Source of the DNA: Tenacibaculum jejuense
Lineage (GTDB): Bacteria; Bacteroidota; Bacteroidia; Flavobacteriales; Flavobacteriaceae
Length of the DNA stretch: 64,000 bases
Assembly: GCF_900198195.1 (NCBI RefSeq)
Contig: NZ_LT899436.1
Location: 1,343,501-1,407,500 of the forward strand
Reading direction: 5' to 3'
Shown: piece after piece, positions 1 to 9,900 of the stretch
Layout of the letters: every line of letters starts with the position of its first letter
Position numbering within the stretch: the stretch's first letter is position 1
Notes under the pieces: model-generated
Seen by the model: the letters and a program-made list of their open reading frames with translations, nothing else
Databases searched by the model: none
Told to the model about the DNA's origin: nothing
Position numbers and translations under genes: made by a program

Positions 1-1
1 A

Positions 2-637
2 GATGGAGCTACAACTCCAGCAGATATTTTAAGAATTAAAGGACCTTCTGCAGTTCAAGAATATCTTGTAAATGAGATCCAAGAAGTATATCGTTTACAA
101 GGGGTGAAGATTAACGACAAGCACTTTGAAGTTGTTGTTCGTCAGATGATGCGTAAAGTAAAAATTATTGATTCAGGAGATACATTATTCTTAGAAAACC
201 AATTAGTTCATAAAAACGATTTTATCGAAGAAAACGATAAGATTTACGGTATGAAAGTAGTTGAAGATTCTGGAGATTCTGATAACTTAAAAGCAGGTCA
301 GTTAATCACTGCTCGTGAATTAAGAGATGAAAATTCTATTTTACGAAGAAATGATAAGAACTTAGTAGAGGCTAGAGATGCTCAGCCTGCTACTGCAGAA
401 CAAGTACTACAAGGTATAACAAGAGCTTCATTACAGACTAAATCATTTATTTCTGCAGCTTCTTTCCAAGAAACTACAAAAGTATTAAATGAAGCAGCTG
501 TAAATGGAAAGATTGATAACCTAGAAGGATTAAAAGAAAATGTGATTGTTGGTAAACGTATACCAGCAGGAACAGGTCTAAGAAATTATGAACAAATCAT
601 AGTTGGACCAAAAGACGAAATCCAACAGAGTTTATAA
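2..637 (+). CDS. rpoC: DNA-directed RNA polymerase subunit beta', C-terminal fragment
   Basis: This is the last 211 residues of the RNA polymerase beta' subunit, which with beta forms the catalytic cleft of the enzyme. The reading frame is open from base 2 and runs off the left edge, so a GTG at 104 is an internal valine codon and not a start. The stretch reading [18 protein letters not shown], followed by a valine- and methionine-rich helix (VVVRQMMRK), is the highly conserved beta' C-terminal region, and the tail shows the usual [10 protein letters not shown] element. A hairpin terminator follows 7 nt after the stop. The assignment is as certain as one can be from a fragment. Confidence 0.97.
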   Translation, partial: DGATTPADILRIKGPSAVQEYLVNEIQEVYRLQGVKINDKHFEVVVRQMMRKVKIIDSGDTLFLENQLVHKNDFIEENDKIYGMKVVEDSGDSDNLKAGQLITARELRDENSILRRNDKNLVEARDAQPATAEQVLQGITRASLQTKSFISAASFQETTKVLNEAAVNGKIDNLEGLKENVIVGKRIPAGTGLRNYEQIIVGPKDEIQQSL

Positions 638-643
638 AACTAT

Positions 644-673
644 AAAGACCTCTTAACTAAGAGGTCTTTTTTT
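644..673 (+). terminator. Rho-independent terminator after rpoC
   Basis: An 11-bp perfect stem (AAAGACCTCTT at 644-654 pairing with 659-669) with a 4-nt loop is followed by a run of seven T residues. It separates rpoC from the DUF3467 gene, so that gene is either read through at low level or has its own start signal in the remaining 12 nt, which is unlikely. Confidence 0.85.
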
Positions 674-684
674 ATTACACAAAT

Positions 685-996
685 ATGGAAGATAAAAATA
701 ACGACCCACAAATTAATATTGAGTTAGATCAAGAAGTAGCAGAAGGAACCTATAGTAACTTAGCTATAATTAATCACTCAGTTTCTGAGTTTATTGTTGA
801 CTTTATTAATATCATGCCAGGTGTTCCAAAGGCAAAAGTTAAGTCAAGAATAATATTAACACCACAACACGCCAAACGCTTAACAAAAGCATTAGCAGAT
901 AATGTTCGTAAGTTCGAGCAAGTACATGGTGAAATTAAAGAATACGAGCAACCACCAATACCAATGAATTTTGGAGGTACTACTGGAGAAGCTTAA
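685..996 (+). CDS. DUF3467 family protein
   Basis: This 103-residue acidic protein belongs to the DUF3467 family, small cytoplasmic proteins of unknown function. The family position directly after rpoC is common in Bacteroidota as I recall it. Visible features are an N-terminal acidic stretch with the motif INIELD, a central hydrophobic segment (SEFIVDFINIMPG) and the conserved core SRIILTPQHAKRLTKAL that identifies the family. There is no signal peptide. It sits 11 nt beyond the rpoC terminator and has its own terminator at 1001-1029. The function is not known; the conserved link to rpoC hints at a transcription-related role, but that is inference. Confidence 0.88.
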   Translation: MEDKNNDPQINIELDQEVAEGTYSNLAIINHSVSEFIVDFINIMPGVPKAKVKSRIILTPQHAKRLTKALADNVRKFEQVHGEIKEYEQPPIPMNFGGTTGEA

Positions 997-1000
997 CATA

Positions 1001-1029
1001 AAAAAATCGAGATTTATCTCGGTTTTTTT
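1001..1029 (+). terminator. Rho-independent terminator after the DUF3467 gene
   Basis: The stem is made from 1001-1013 and 1016-1028 with one T-G wobble; the right arm ends in a T tract. The A-rich left arm means it could also work on the other strand, but no minus-strand gene faces it. Confidence 0.75.
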
Positions 1030-1379
1030 ATTTTAATAAATACACTACTTTAACTTAAAACTTTATATAATTTTCGTTTTTTATGTAAAAAAATTATATT
1101 TGCCCTATGAAGTAAATCTATTCTATATGATTTAATAGTATTAACTTCTGATAAAATCAAACTATTACTACATTGTTTTTGATATTCTTTCCCCCCTCTT
1201 AAAAGTATAAGAAGATTGAAAATATTTTAATTAAGTTCATATTTAAATTAATGAGCATGTTATCCATTATATAGCTTAATGAGAGTAACATTGTATAATG
1301 TAATAAAATATTAATAGAGAGAAATTATATCAATTTTTAAAGGTTTACAAAGCTTTTAAAATTTAAACTTAAGTATCTA
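1030..1379. other. 350-nt AT-rich gap upstream of the first PorE-like gene
   Basis: No ORF worth naming lies here. A Bacteroidota -7 box candidate is at 1095-1102, leaving a 5' leader of about 270 nt before the ATG at 1380. A run of six C at 1191-1196 stands out in this very AT-rich DNA; similar C runs lie upstream of the adhesin gene. The first gene of this locus and the adhesin gene share this style of long leader. Confidence 0.5.
1095..1102 (+). promoter_or_regulatory. Candidate Bacteroidota -7 promoter box
   Basis: TATATTTG matches the TAnnTTTG consensus exactly. No clear TTTG -33 box is present (TTCG lies at roughly the right distance), so this is a weak to moderate call for the promoter of the PorE-like gene at 1380. 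Confidence 0.35.
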
Positions 1380-3344
1380 ATGAAAAGAGTCATTTTATTC
1401 TATTTATTGTTTGTAACAGCTTTTGCTTACACACAACGTAGATATGCTGCAGATCGTTATTTTAATGAATTTGCATACAAAAAGTCAGCAGAATTATATA
1501 AAATTTTATATGATAAAGGTGATGATTCTCAATTGGTCATAAGTAGACTAGGGGATTCATATTATTATAATACAGAATCTGAAGAAGCAGAAAAGTGGTA
1601 TAAACTTCTAATGGAAAAGTACCAAGATAAAGTTTTACCAGAATATTTATTTAGATATGCACAAGCGCTTAAAAGTAATGGTAAAGTTAAAGAGTCTGAT
1701 TTATGGTTAGAAAAACTCAAAGAGTTAGATAAAAACGATTCTCGTGCTATAGAATTAACAAAGAATAGAAATTATTTTGTCGAATACTCTAACAGAAAAA
1801 AAACATTTGTCAACGTAAAAAACTTATCTATTAATACAGAGTTTTCAGATTTCGGAGGCTTTATTTATGGTAACAAGTTATACTACGCATCAACAAAACC
1901 TAGCGGAACAAAATTTGATCGTAGAAAATATAAATGGAATAATCAACCTTTCCTAAACGTATATACTGCAGAAGAAGAGTTTAGTGATATCGCTGAAGGG
2001 TTAGAATTAGGTAATGTAAGTAAGTTTGAAGAAATAAGTACTAGATATCATGAATCTAACGCTTTATTAACTGCCGATGGAAATACATTATATTTTACGA
2101 GAGATAATTACGATGGAGATAAATTAAGAGGTGATAAAGAAAAAGTAACCCATTTAAAAATTTATAAAGCAGAAAATATAGATGGCGAATGGAAAAACCT
2201 TGAGGAATTGCCCTTTAATAGTGATTTATATTCCTGTGGCCATCCAGCTCTTAGTACAGATGGTAAAACTTTATATTTTGTTTCAGATATGCCTGGTGGT
2301 GCAGGAGCAACAGATATATATGGTGTGGCCATAAATCCAGATGGAACTTATGGAACTCCTTTTAACTTAGGAAAAGAAATCAATACAGAAGGAAGAGAAA
2401 TGTTTCCTTATGTTGACAATGAAAACACCATATACTTTGCTTCAGATGGTCATTTAGGTTTAGGAGCTTTAGATGTTTTCGAATCAAAAATTTCAGATAA
2501 TAAATTTACAACTCCAGTAAATTTAGGTTCTCCAGTAAATAGTCCTTTAGATGATTTTAGTTTTGTAATAAGTGAAGATAAATCATACGGTTATTTTTCA
2601 TCAAATAGAACAGGAGGAAAAGGTGATGATGATATTTATAGTTTTGTAATTTATAGATGTAAAGAAGACATTACAGGTGTTGTTACCGATTCTAGAACAG
2701 GAGTGCCTATATCAGGAGCTACAGTTCGTTTAATAGATGAAAAAGGTGAGCCAATTAGCAAACAGGTTACTTTAGCTGATGGTCGATATACATTTAAAGA
2801 TATAGCCTGTGAAAATAACTATACAGTAACTGCTTCAAAAGACGACTACAGAAACGATAAAAAAGATACAGCTACAGAAGATATTGATAAAAAAGCAATT
2901 CAGGCAGATTTAGTTTTAGAGTCACTCATCGTAGAAACACCAAAAGAACAATCACAAATAGTAATCAATCCGATTTACTTTGATTTTGATTTATATAACA
3001 TCAGAGAAGATGCCGAGTACGAATTAGAACATATCGTAACCGTAATGAAAAACCATCCAGATATGGTGATCAAAATAGAATCTCATACTGATAGTAGAGG
3101 AACCAAAGCTTACAACAGAACTTTATCTACCAATAGAGCAAAGTCCACAAGAGCTTATTTAATATCACGAGGAATTGCATCTAATAGAATAGAAAGTGCT
3201 ATAGGATATGGAGAAGATCAATTATTAAATCACTGTAATGACGCCAATCAAAAACGTTGTTCTAAAGAAGAACATCAACGAAATAGAAGATCATATTTCT
3301 ATATTGTTAAAGGCGGAAAAAACGTAAAAACAAATAATCAATAA
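1380..3344 (+). CDS. PorE-like OmpA/PD40/TPR periplasmic protein (paralog 1)
   Basis: This 654-residue exported protein has the four-part layout of PorE, the T9SS-associated protein that links the outer-membrane PorP to peptidoglycan in Porphyromonas. By eye: signal peptide 1-19 ending AYTQ; TPR-like helices about 28-125; PD40/WD40 beta-propeller about 150-425 with repeated LYFVSD/IYFASD strands; carboxypeptidase-regulatory-like domain from about 427 (ITGVVTDSRTGVPISGATV); and an OmpA C-terminal domain from about 527. In the last, Asp571 (HTDSRG) and Arg586 (STNRA) are the residues that bind diaminopimelate in the family. Unlike Porphyromonas PorE it has no lipobox cysteine. It is the near twin of 21909-23873, and it stands alone here, without its own PorP or adhesin. 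It may be a duplicate left by rearrangement. Confidence 0.85.
   Translation: MKRVILFYLLFVTAFAYTQRRYAADRYFNEFAYKKSAELYKILYDKGDDSQLVISRLGDSYYYNTESEEAEKWYKLLMEKYQDKVLPEYLFRYAQALKSNGKVKESDLWLEKLKELDKNDSRAIELTKNRNYFVEYSNRKKTFVNVKNLSINTEFSDFGGFIYGNKLYYASTKPSGTKFDRRKYKWNNQPFLNVYTAEEEFSDIAEGLELGNVSKFEEISTRYHESNALLTADGNTLYFTRDNYDGDKLRGDKEKVTHLKIYKAENIDGEWKNLEELPFNSDLYSCGHPALSTDGKTLYFVSDMPGGAGATDIYGVAINPDGTYGTPFNLGKEINTEGREMFPYVDNENTIYFASDGHLGLGALDVFESKISDNKFTTPVNLGSPVNSPLDDFSFVISEDKSYGYFSSNRTGGKGDDDIYSFVIYRCKEDITGVVTDSRTGVPISGATVRLIDEKGEPISKQVTLADGRYTFKDIACENNYTVTASKDDYRNDKKDTATEDIDKKAIQADLVLESLIVETPKEQSQIVINPIYFDFDLYNIREDAEYELEHIVTVMKNHPDMVIKIESHTDSRGTKAYNRTLSTNRAKSTRAYLISRGIASNRIESAIGYGEDQLLNHCNDANQKRCSKEEHQRNRRSYFYIVKGGKNVKTNNQ
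2150..3318 (+). repeat. Dispersed direct repeat, copy 1 (PorE-like gene 3' part)
   Basis: This segment aligns without gaps to 22679-23847 (constant offset 20529 nt). Identity is very high in 2150-2300 and 2400-3310, but a patch at about 2310-2395 is clearly diverged. The mosaic pattern suggests gene conversion between the two copies. The copies lie in the same orientation around the adhesin gene. Confidence 0.8.
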
Positions 3345-3364
3345 ATAAAGAGAGACAGAATAAT

Positions 3365-3394
3365 AAAAAAGCATGCATAGTGCATGCTTTTTTT
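3365..3394 (+). terminator. Rho-independent terminator after PorE-like paralog 1
   Basis: A 13-bp perfect stem built on GCATGCA/TGCATGC with a 3-nt loop (3378-3380) is flanked by A and T tracts. It isolates the first PorE-like gene from the adhesin gene. Confidence 0.85.
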
Positions 3395-3782
3395 ATGCGC
3401 ATATATTAAATTTTGATTTTTTTTTGAAAAAAAGTTAATGTATGTTAAAAAAAATATTATATTAGTAGTGTGATGACATAAAAATCACAATACAACAAAC
3501 TAGCTCCCCTAAATAATTATATTAATTTGATGTCTATTTATTTGAAGTATTTAGTACTTCATTTAAAGTGTTTTAAAGCAAAATTTAATTTGTTAAATAA
3601 ACTTTGATTAATTATATTAGTATAAAAATTTACAATACCTAACCCCCCGAATCTATGCAAAAAAATACCTTAGAAAAACAAATCTCAGTCGTCTTTTCAC
3701 ATATCAATAATTCATGTAAGTTTCTATTGTAGAAAAGATTCACTTTACCAAACAATTACTATAAAATTTATTGGCAAGCTAT

Positions 3783-3804
3783 ATGTAGCTCACTAGAGTT
3801 ACAT
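3783..3804 (+). promoter_or_regulatory. Hairpin in the adhesin leader
   Basis: ATGTAGCTC (3783-3791) can pair with GAGTTACAT (3796-3804), nine pairs including one G-U, around an ACTA tetraloop. No T run follows, so it is not a terminator. It lies 110 nt before the adhesin start and could control translation or mRNA stability; that is inference. Confidence 0.35.
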
Positions 3805-3913
3805 GTTATGGCTGTGGTATGATATAAAAATAAAACCCCACAATTGTTACACTTTGGCGAGCGGAAACAAAAGTAGGGCATGAATATAACAATCAATTAA
3901 TAAACTGATCATT

Positions 3914-6900
3914 ATGATTATTTATTTTAGTAAGGTAATACCTATATTATTTTGTAAACTGAAAGATTTCAAAATTAAGGTTTACAATAAAGCGAACAAA
4001 GTATTTTTTGATGAAAATTTCTACGGAGATAATAATCAATCCCAATTAAATGCTTTGTTTCATCAAAAAAAAAGATTTGAAAACAGAGAAAAAGATTTTC
4101 TCATTTTTTTATTGTTAGTGTTTAGTTTTGTTTTCAGTTATGCTGATGATAATACGATTAACTATAAAAAGAATCCTAACAAATCAAAGGTTAATAATAC
4201 AAAGAAGGTATTTCACGGTGGGCATTATTATGTACATGAAAATAAAAAAGTATTTCTCAATAAGAAAAGAGATAATATTTTCACAAATCCACTTTCATTA
4301 TTTGCCTTACCTACTATAGACTTAAACGGCTTTACAGCTGGTAATGATAATGATATTACTGTGCAACCAACTACAGGTAACGTATTTCCTGTTGTAAATG
4401 CACCTGTGGTTACATCCGATGCAGGAATCGTGAGTGCTACAATCAGTTTTACAGGTATACTCGATACACCAGATCAAGAATTATTAGCTATAAATAATAA
4501 TGCACCAGGTTTCGATTTATATTTTTTCAATACACCTTACGATACATTTACCTATACAGTAGGAACTACTACAGTTTTAGTAACACAATTAACAGACACT
4601 ACATTTTCTGTAACCAGACAGTTTGGAGGTGCAATCCCTAATGCAGATTTTGAAGATTTCTTAGAGTTACTTTTTTATGGAGACTTAGTTGATCCTTTTA
4701 CAGAAGGTATAAGAACCATGTCTATCACTATAACAGATACTAATACAGATACAGCAAGTGCACAAACAACGATTAGAGCTTTTGATGATATAGTTGCTGT
4801 TAACGATACTAATTCTGTAGCAGCAAATAATACAGGAACAATTAGTGGTAATGTACTAACTAATGAAACCACTCCAAGGAATGGTACTTTAAGTGTAACA
4901 GAAGTTGATGTATATCCAGCTGCTGTTGGTAACAGTTATACAACATTATTTGGTTCTATAACTATAAATTCAGATGGTAGTTATACTTATGATGTAGATG
5001 AAACAAATCCAGCCGTTACAGGTTTAAGAAATGGAGAAAGTATAGATGATATTATTTCTTACACTGTAGAAAGGTCTGTTCCAGATAATGATTTAGATTA
5101 TGCATATATAACCATAACTATTAATGGTGTAGATGAATTACCTAATGCTGTAGATAATACAGATTCAATGACAGCTTTTGTAGATCCTAATGCTACAGGA
5201 AACGTTATAACAGATCCAGGTCCAGGTGGAGCAGTTGATGCAATTGATAGAGGATTAAATACGCTAGTTTGGGAAAATGAATTTACAGATCAACCCGTTT
5301 TTTTAGATGTTTCAGGTCCTGTAAACGGGCAATCAAGAACAATAGGTACAGCTCCTAACGATGTTACATTGAATTTTACAACATCAGATCCAGATAATGT
5401 TGGTATTCCTGATAGAAATTTTGTAGTTTATCGAGGAAATCCAAATGGATTGAATGGTGGACATGAAGGATATTTTCGTTACTCAATAGATCCTAGTACA
5501 AGCCCAACAGCTGATGTATCACTTACGATCGATTTTACAAAACCTGTATTTAATTTAGGTTTCCTAGTTGTAGATATAGATTATTCACAAGGTACTACGT
5601 GGCAAGATCAAATTAATATTCAAGGTTCTTTGTCAGGTACTTCTGTTCCATTCAATTTTATAACAACTGGTGGAGTAGTAAATCCGAGTACAGGAACTTT
5701 TTATGGAACTGGAAATGCTGTTCCAGAAGATGCTACAGGAAATGTCAATATATTCTTCGATCAGCCAATAGATCAATTAGTTCTAAATTATAATTATGGA
5801 CCAGATGCTACTGACTTTGATAAAGGTTTACAAATAGCAGGTGTATCTGATATATTTTGGCAAGGAGAAGCTTCAATTGAAGTAACTCAAGTAGATGGTA
5901 ATGCTGGTAATTTGGGAGTTTCATATGCAGGAACATATGGAAGTATCGTAATGAATTCCGATGGTGGTTATACCTATACGTTAGATAATACAAATCCAGC
6001 AGTACAAAATCTTTTAACAGGACAAAGTCTTACAGAAGTATTTAATTATACACTGTTTGATGGTTTTAATACAGATGATGCTAATTTAACGATCACCATA
6101 AATGGATCAGGAACAGATTCTGATTTAGATGGAATTTCTGATCTAGCAGATTTAGATGATGATAATGATGGTATTTTAGATACAGAAGAATTTGACTGTC
6201 CTTCAGGAACTTTTGTTCCTTTAGGTCAAACATTTACTCAAGCTAGTACAGGAACAACGACAGGTGGTAATGCTTCAGGTACTGTTAATAATGTATACAG
6301 TGAAAATGGAGTCACCGGAACATTTAGTTTTGAAGTGTTAAATAATGCAGTTTGGAGCTCAGGAGTCAGAAGCCAAGGTCCAACAGCTGGTGTCGACGGG
6401 AATTATATCAATGTGCAACCACGAAACACAAATTTTCCAGCAGGAACTTCTTATCCTGCAGATGCAGCAACTATTGATGTAGCAGTTTATACTTTTACTT
6501 TCGATAATCCTATACATGTTTCAGAATTTAAATGGGGAGGAATAGACAATAGCGATAGAGTAGACTTTTCAGCTACTTTAGGTGGAGTAAATGTACCAAT
6601 TGAAATTACAAATGTAAATATACCAGGAGCAAATTTTTCCCAACCAGATGGTCCACAGTCAGTATTGAGTACATCACCAGGAGCAAATGCACCAAATAAT
6701 GTAGTATCAGTAAACTCTTTAGGAGCAGTAGACACATTTGTAATTGTAGCTGGTAAAAGAAATGGAGATTTATCAAATGTAACTATGCAATTCACAGAAT
6801 TTAGTTATTGTTTTGCACGTGACACTGATATGGATGGAACTCCTGATTATTTAGATTTAGATAGTGATAATGACGGATGTAATGATGTTGTAGAATCCGG

Positions 6901-9900
6901 AGGTACAGATGATAATAATGATGGAAGATTAAACGGACATCCTACGGTAGATGCTGCCGGTACAGCTACATCAGGTCAAGTAACTAATGGAAGTACTGTT
7001 GGGGGATATGACGGAGCTAATGGAACAGAAATAGTTAGCGATAATTTTTCAGTATCAGTTACACCAACTTCAGGTGAAGCCTGCGAAGGTTCCGATATTG
7101 TATTTACAGCAACGGCAACAGGCACAAGAGTTACAGATTTTGGAGCATCAGGAGCTACAACAGACGATACTACGATTCCAATTCCGGCAGGAGATTATAC
7201 TTATCGATGGTTTTTAGGAGCAAGTACTACTCCGTTAACAGATGGAGCACCATATTCAGGAACTAATACATCTATGCTAACAATTACAGCAACAAGTGCC
7301 TTAGCTGGAAATGCATATAGAGTTGAAGTAACAACTACAGGTAATTCGTGTCCTCAAGAAGATACAGGAACATTAACTACTGTAAATCCAAATCCAGTGG
7401 CTACAGTAAATGATCCAGAAGTATGTATGGGTACAACTTCATCTTCATTAACAGTTACAGCGACTACAGGAACACCAACAAATTATACAATAGATTATGA
7501 CGCAGCAGCAGAAGCTGTAGGTTTTACAGATGTTAGTAGTGCCACAAGTTTATCTGGAGCAACTTTTGTTATTCCAGGAGGTGCAGCTGCAAATACATAT
7601 AATGGGGTAATTACATATATAGATGCTAATGGTTGTAGTGGAACCGATGCTTTTACTATTGAAATTAACGAAAATCCAGTAGCTACAGTAAATGATCCAG
7701 AAGTATGTATGGGTACAACTTCATCTTCATTAACAGTTACAGCGACTACAGGAACACCAATAAATTATACAATAGATTATGATGCAGCAGCAGAAGGAGC
7801 AGGATTTACAGATGTTACAAGCGCATCAAGTTTAACAGGAGCGACTTTTGTAATTCCAGCAGCAGCGCCAGAAGCTATATATAATGGTATTATTACTTAC
7901 ATAGATGCAAACGGTTGTAGCGGTACAGATGCTTTTACAGTGACTGTGAATGCAAATCCAGTAGCAGTTGTTAATGATCCAGAAGTGTGTATGGGTAGAA
8001 CTTCTGCAGAGTTGTTACTAAGTACTAGATCAGGTTTAGATCCAGTTACCTACACAATAGATTATGATGCAGCAGCAGAAGGAGCCGGATTTACAGATGT
8101 TACAAGCGCAACGAGTTTAACAGGAGCAACTTTTATAATTCCAGCAGCAGCGTCAACAGGTGCAGCTACATATAATGGTGTAATTTCTTTTACTGATGCT
8201 AATGGTTGTGAAGGAACTGATAGTTTTGTAATTACGATTAATGGAGACGATGCTGATTCAGATGGAATAAGTGACATATGTGATTTAGATGATGACAACG
8301 ATGGAATATTAGATACAAATGAATCGTTTTGTAGAATCGTTAACTCTTCAAGAAAATTAATGGTACTTTATGATAATACAGGAGGTTTACAAACACCTAC
8401 TACCGTAGATGGAGATTTCTTTACTCCAAATGCATTATCTAACCAGTTATTTGGATCTGGAGTTAATTACAGTAATGATGCAAATAATACAAGTGGAGGT
8501 TATGTAGATTTACAAGGTGTTGATCAAGCAGATTTAGCAGGTGCAAAAGCAGATAACGATTATGTAGAATATAATTTTATTACAGGAGATGAAGGATATA
8601 GAATAGTACAACTATTTTTCTTCGGAGAACCAGTAGGTATACCAGCTGTAGATTACAGAACAGGATATAGCTATCAAGTAGAAATTTCTGATGATAATTT
8701 TGCAACTAGTACAGTATTATTCGATGAAGCTACAGTTGCAGCTTCTACATTTAGAGTACCAGCTACAAATAATGTTGATTTACAGCCAATAACAAAATAC
8801 ACAATAAGAATTTTCTTATATAACAATCCACCAGCAAATGCAGGCTCTATAACTATTGATAATGTTGCATTTCAATCTGTTTTATGTGATCCTTTAGATA
8901 CAGATATGGATGGGACTCCAGATTACTTAGATATAGATAGTGATAATGATGGATGTAATGATGTGGTAGAGTCTGGAGGAACAGATGATAACGATGATGG
9001 AAGATTAAATGGACATCCTACAGTAGGTGCTTTAGGAAGTCCAACATCAGGACAAGTAACTAACGGAAGTTCTGTTGGAGGTTATGATGGAGTTAACGGT
9101 ACAGAAACAGCAAGTGATACTTTTTCAGTATCAGCCTCACCAACTTCAGGTGAAGCCTGCGAAGGTTCAGATATTGTTTTTACAGCAACAGCAACAGGTG
9201 TAAGGGTTACAGATTTTGGTACAACTGGTGCTACAACAGATGACACTACTGTGCCAATTCCAGCAGGAGATTATACTTACAGATGGTTTTTGGGTGCTAG
9301 CACAACTCCATTAACAGATGGAGCACCTTATTCAGGGACCAATACTTCTATGTTAACAGTAACAGCAACAAGTGCATTAGCAGGAAATATGTATAGAGTA
9401 GAGGTAACAACTACAGGAAATTCGTGCCCTGAAGTTGATACAGTAACATTAACTACTGTAAACCCAAATCCAGTAGCTACAGTAAATGATCCAGAAGTAT
9501 GTATGGGGACAACTTCGTCTTCACTAACAGTTACAGCGACTACAGGAACACCAATAAATTATACAATAGATTATGATGCAGCAGCAGAGGCAGCGGGATT
9601 TGTAGATGTTAGTAGCGCCACAAGTTTATCAGGCGCAACTTATGTGATTCCAGGCGGAGCATCAGCGAATACATATAACGGAGTTATCACCTATATAGAT
9701 TCAAATGGATGTAGTGGTACCGATGCATTTACAGTTACAATCAATGCAAATCCAGTAGCTACAGTAAATGATCCAGAAGTATGTATGGGTACAACTTCAT
9801 CTTCATTAACAGTTATAGCGACTACAGGAACACCAATAAATTATACAATAGATTATGATGCAGCAGCAGAGGCAGCAGGATTTGTAGATGTTAGTAGTGC

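Larger units (their letters stand above)
3345..3913 (+). other. 569-nt leader region upstream of the giant adhesin gene
   Basis: After the terminator at 3365-3394 the region is AT-rich, with C runs at 3506-3509 and 3643-3648. A 25-codon ORF begins with ATG at 3655 (MQKNTLEKQISVV...) and stops at 3732. A 9-bp hairpin with an ACTA loop lies at 3783-3804, and a possible TGTGG/CCACA pairing joins 3813-3817 with 3838-3842. No full-consensus promoter box was found. The content suggests a long structured 5' leader, but none of it is proven. Confidence 0.45.

Noticed and set aside
104..637. A separate gene starting at the GTG at 104
   Set aside because: The frame continues upstream to the window edge with conserved RpoC sequence, so 104 is internal.
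4128..4319. 63-codon ORF in another frame at the start of the adhesin gene
   Set aside because: Lies within the signal-peptide and early mature region of the long ORF and has no feature of its own.
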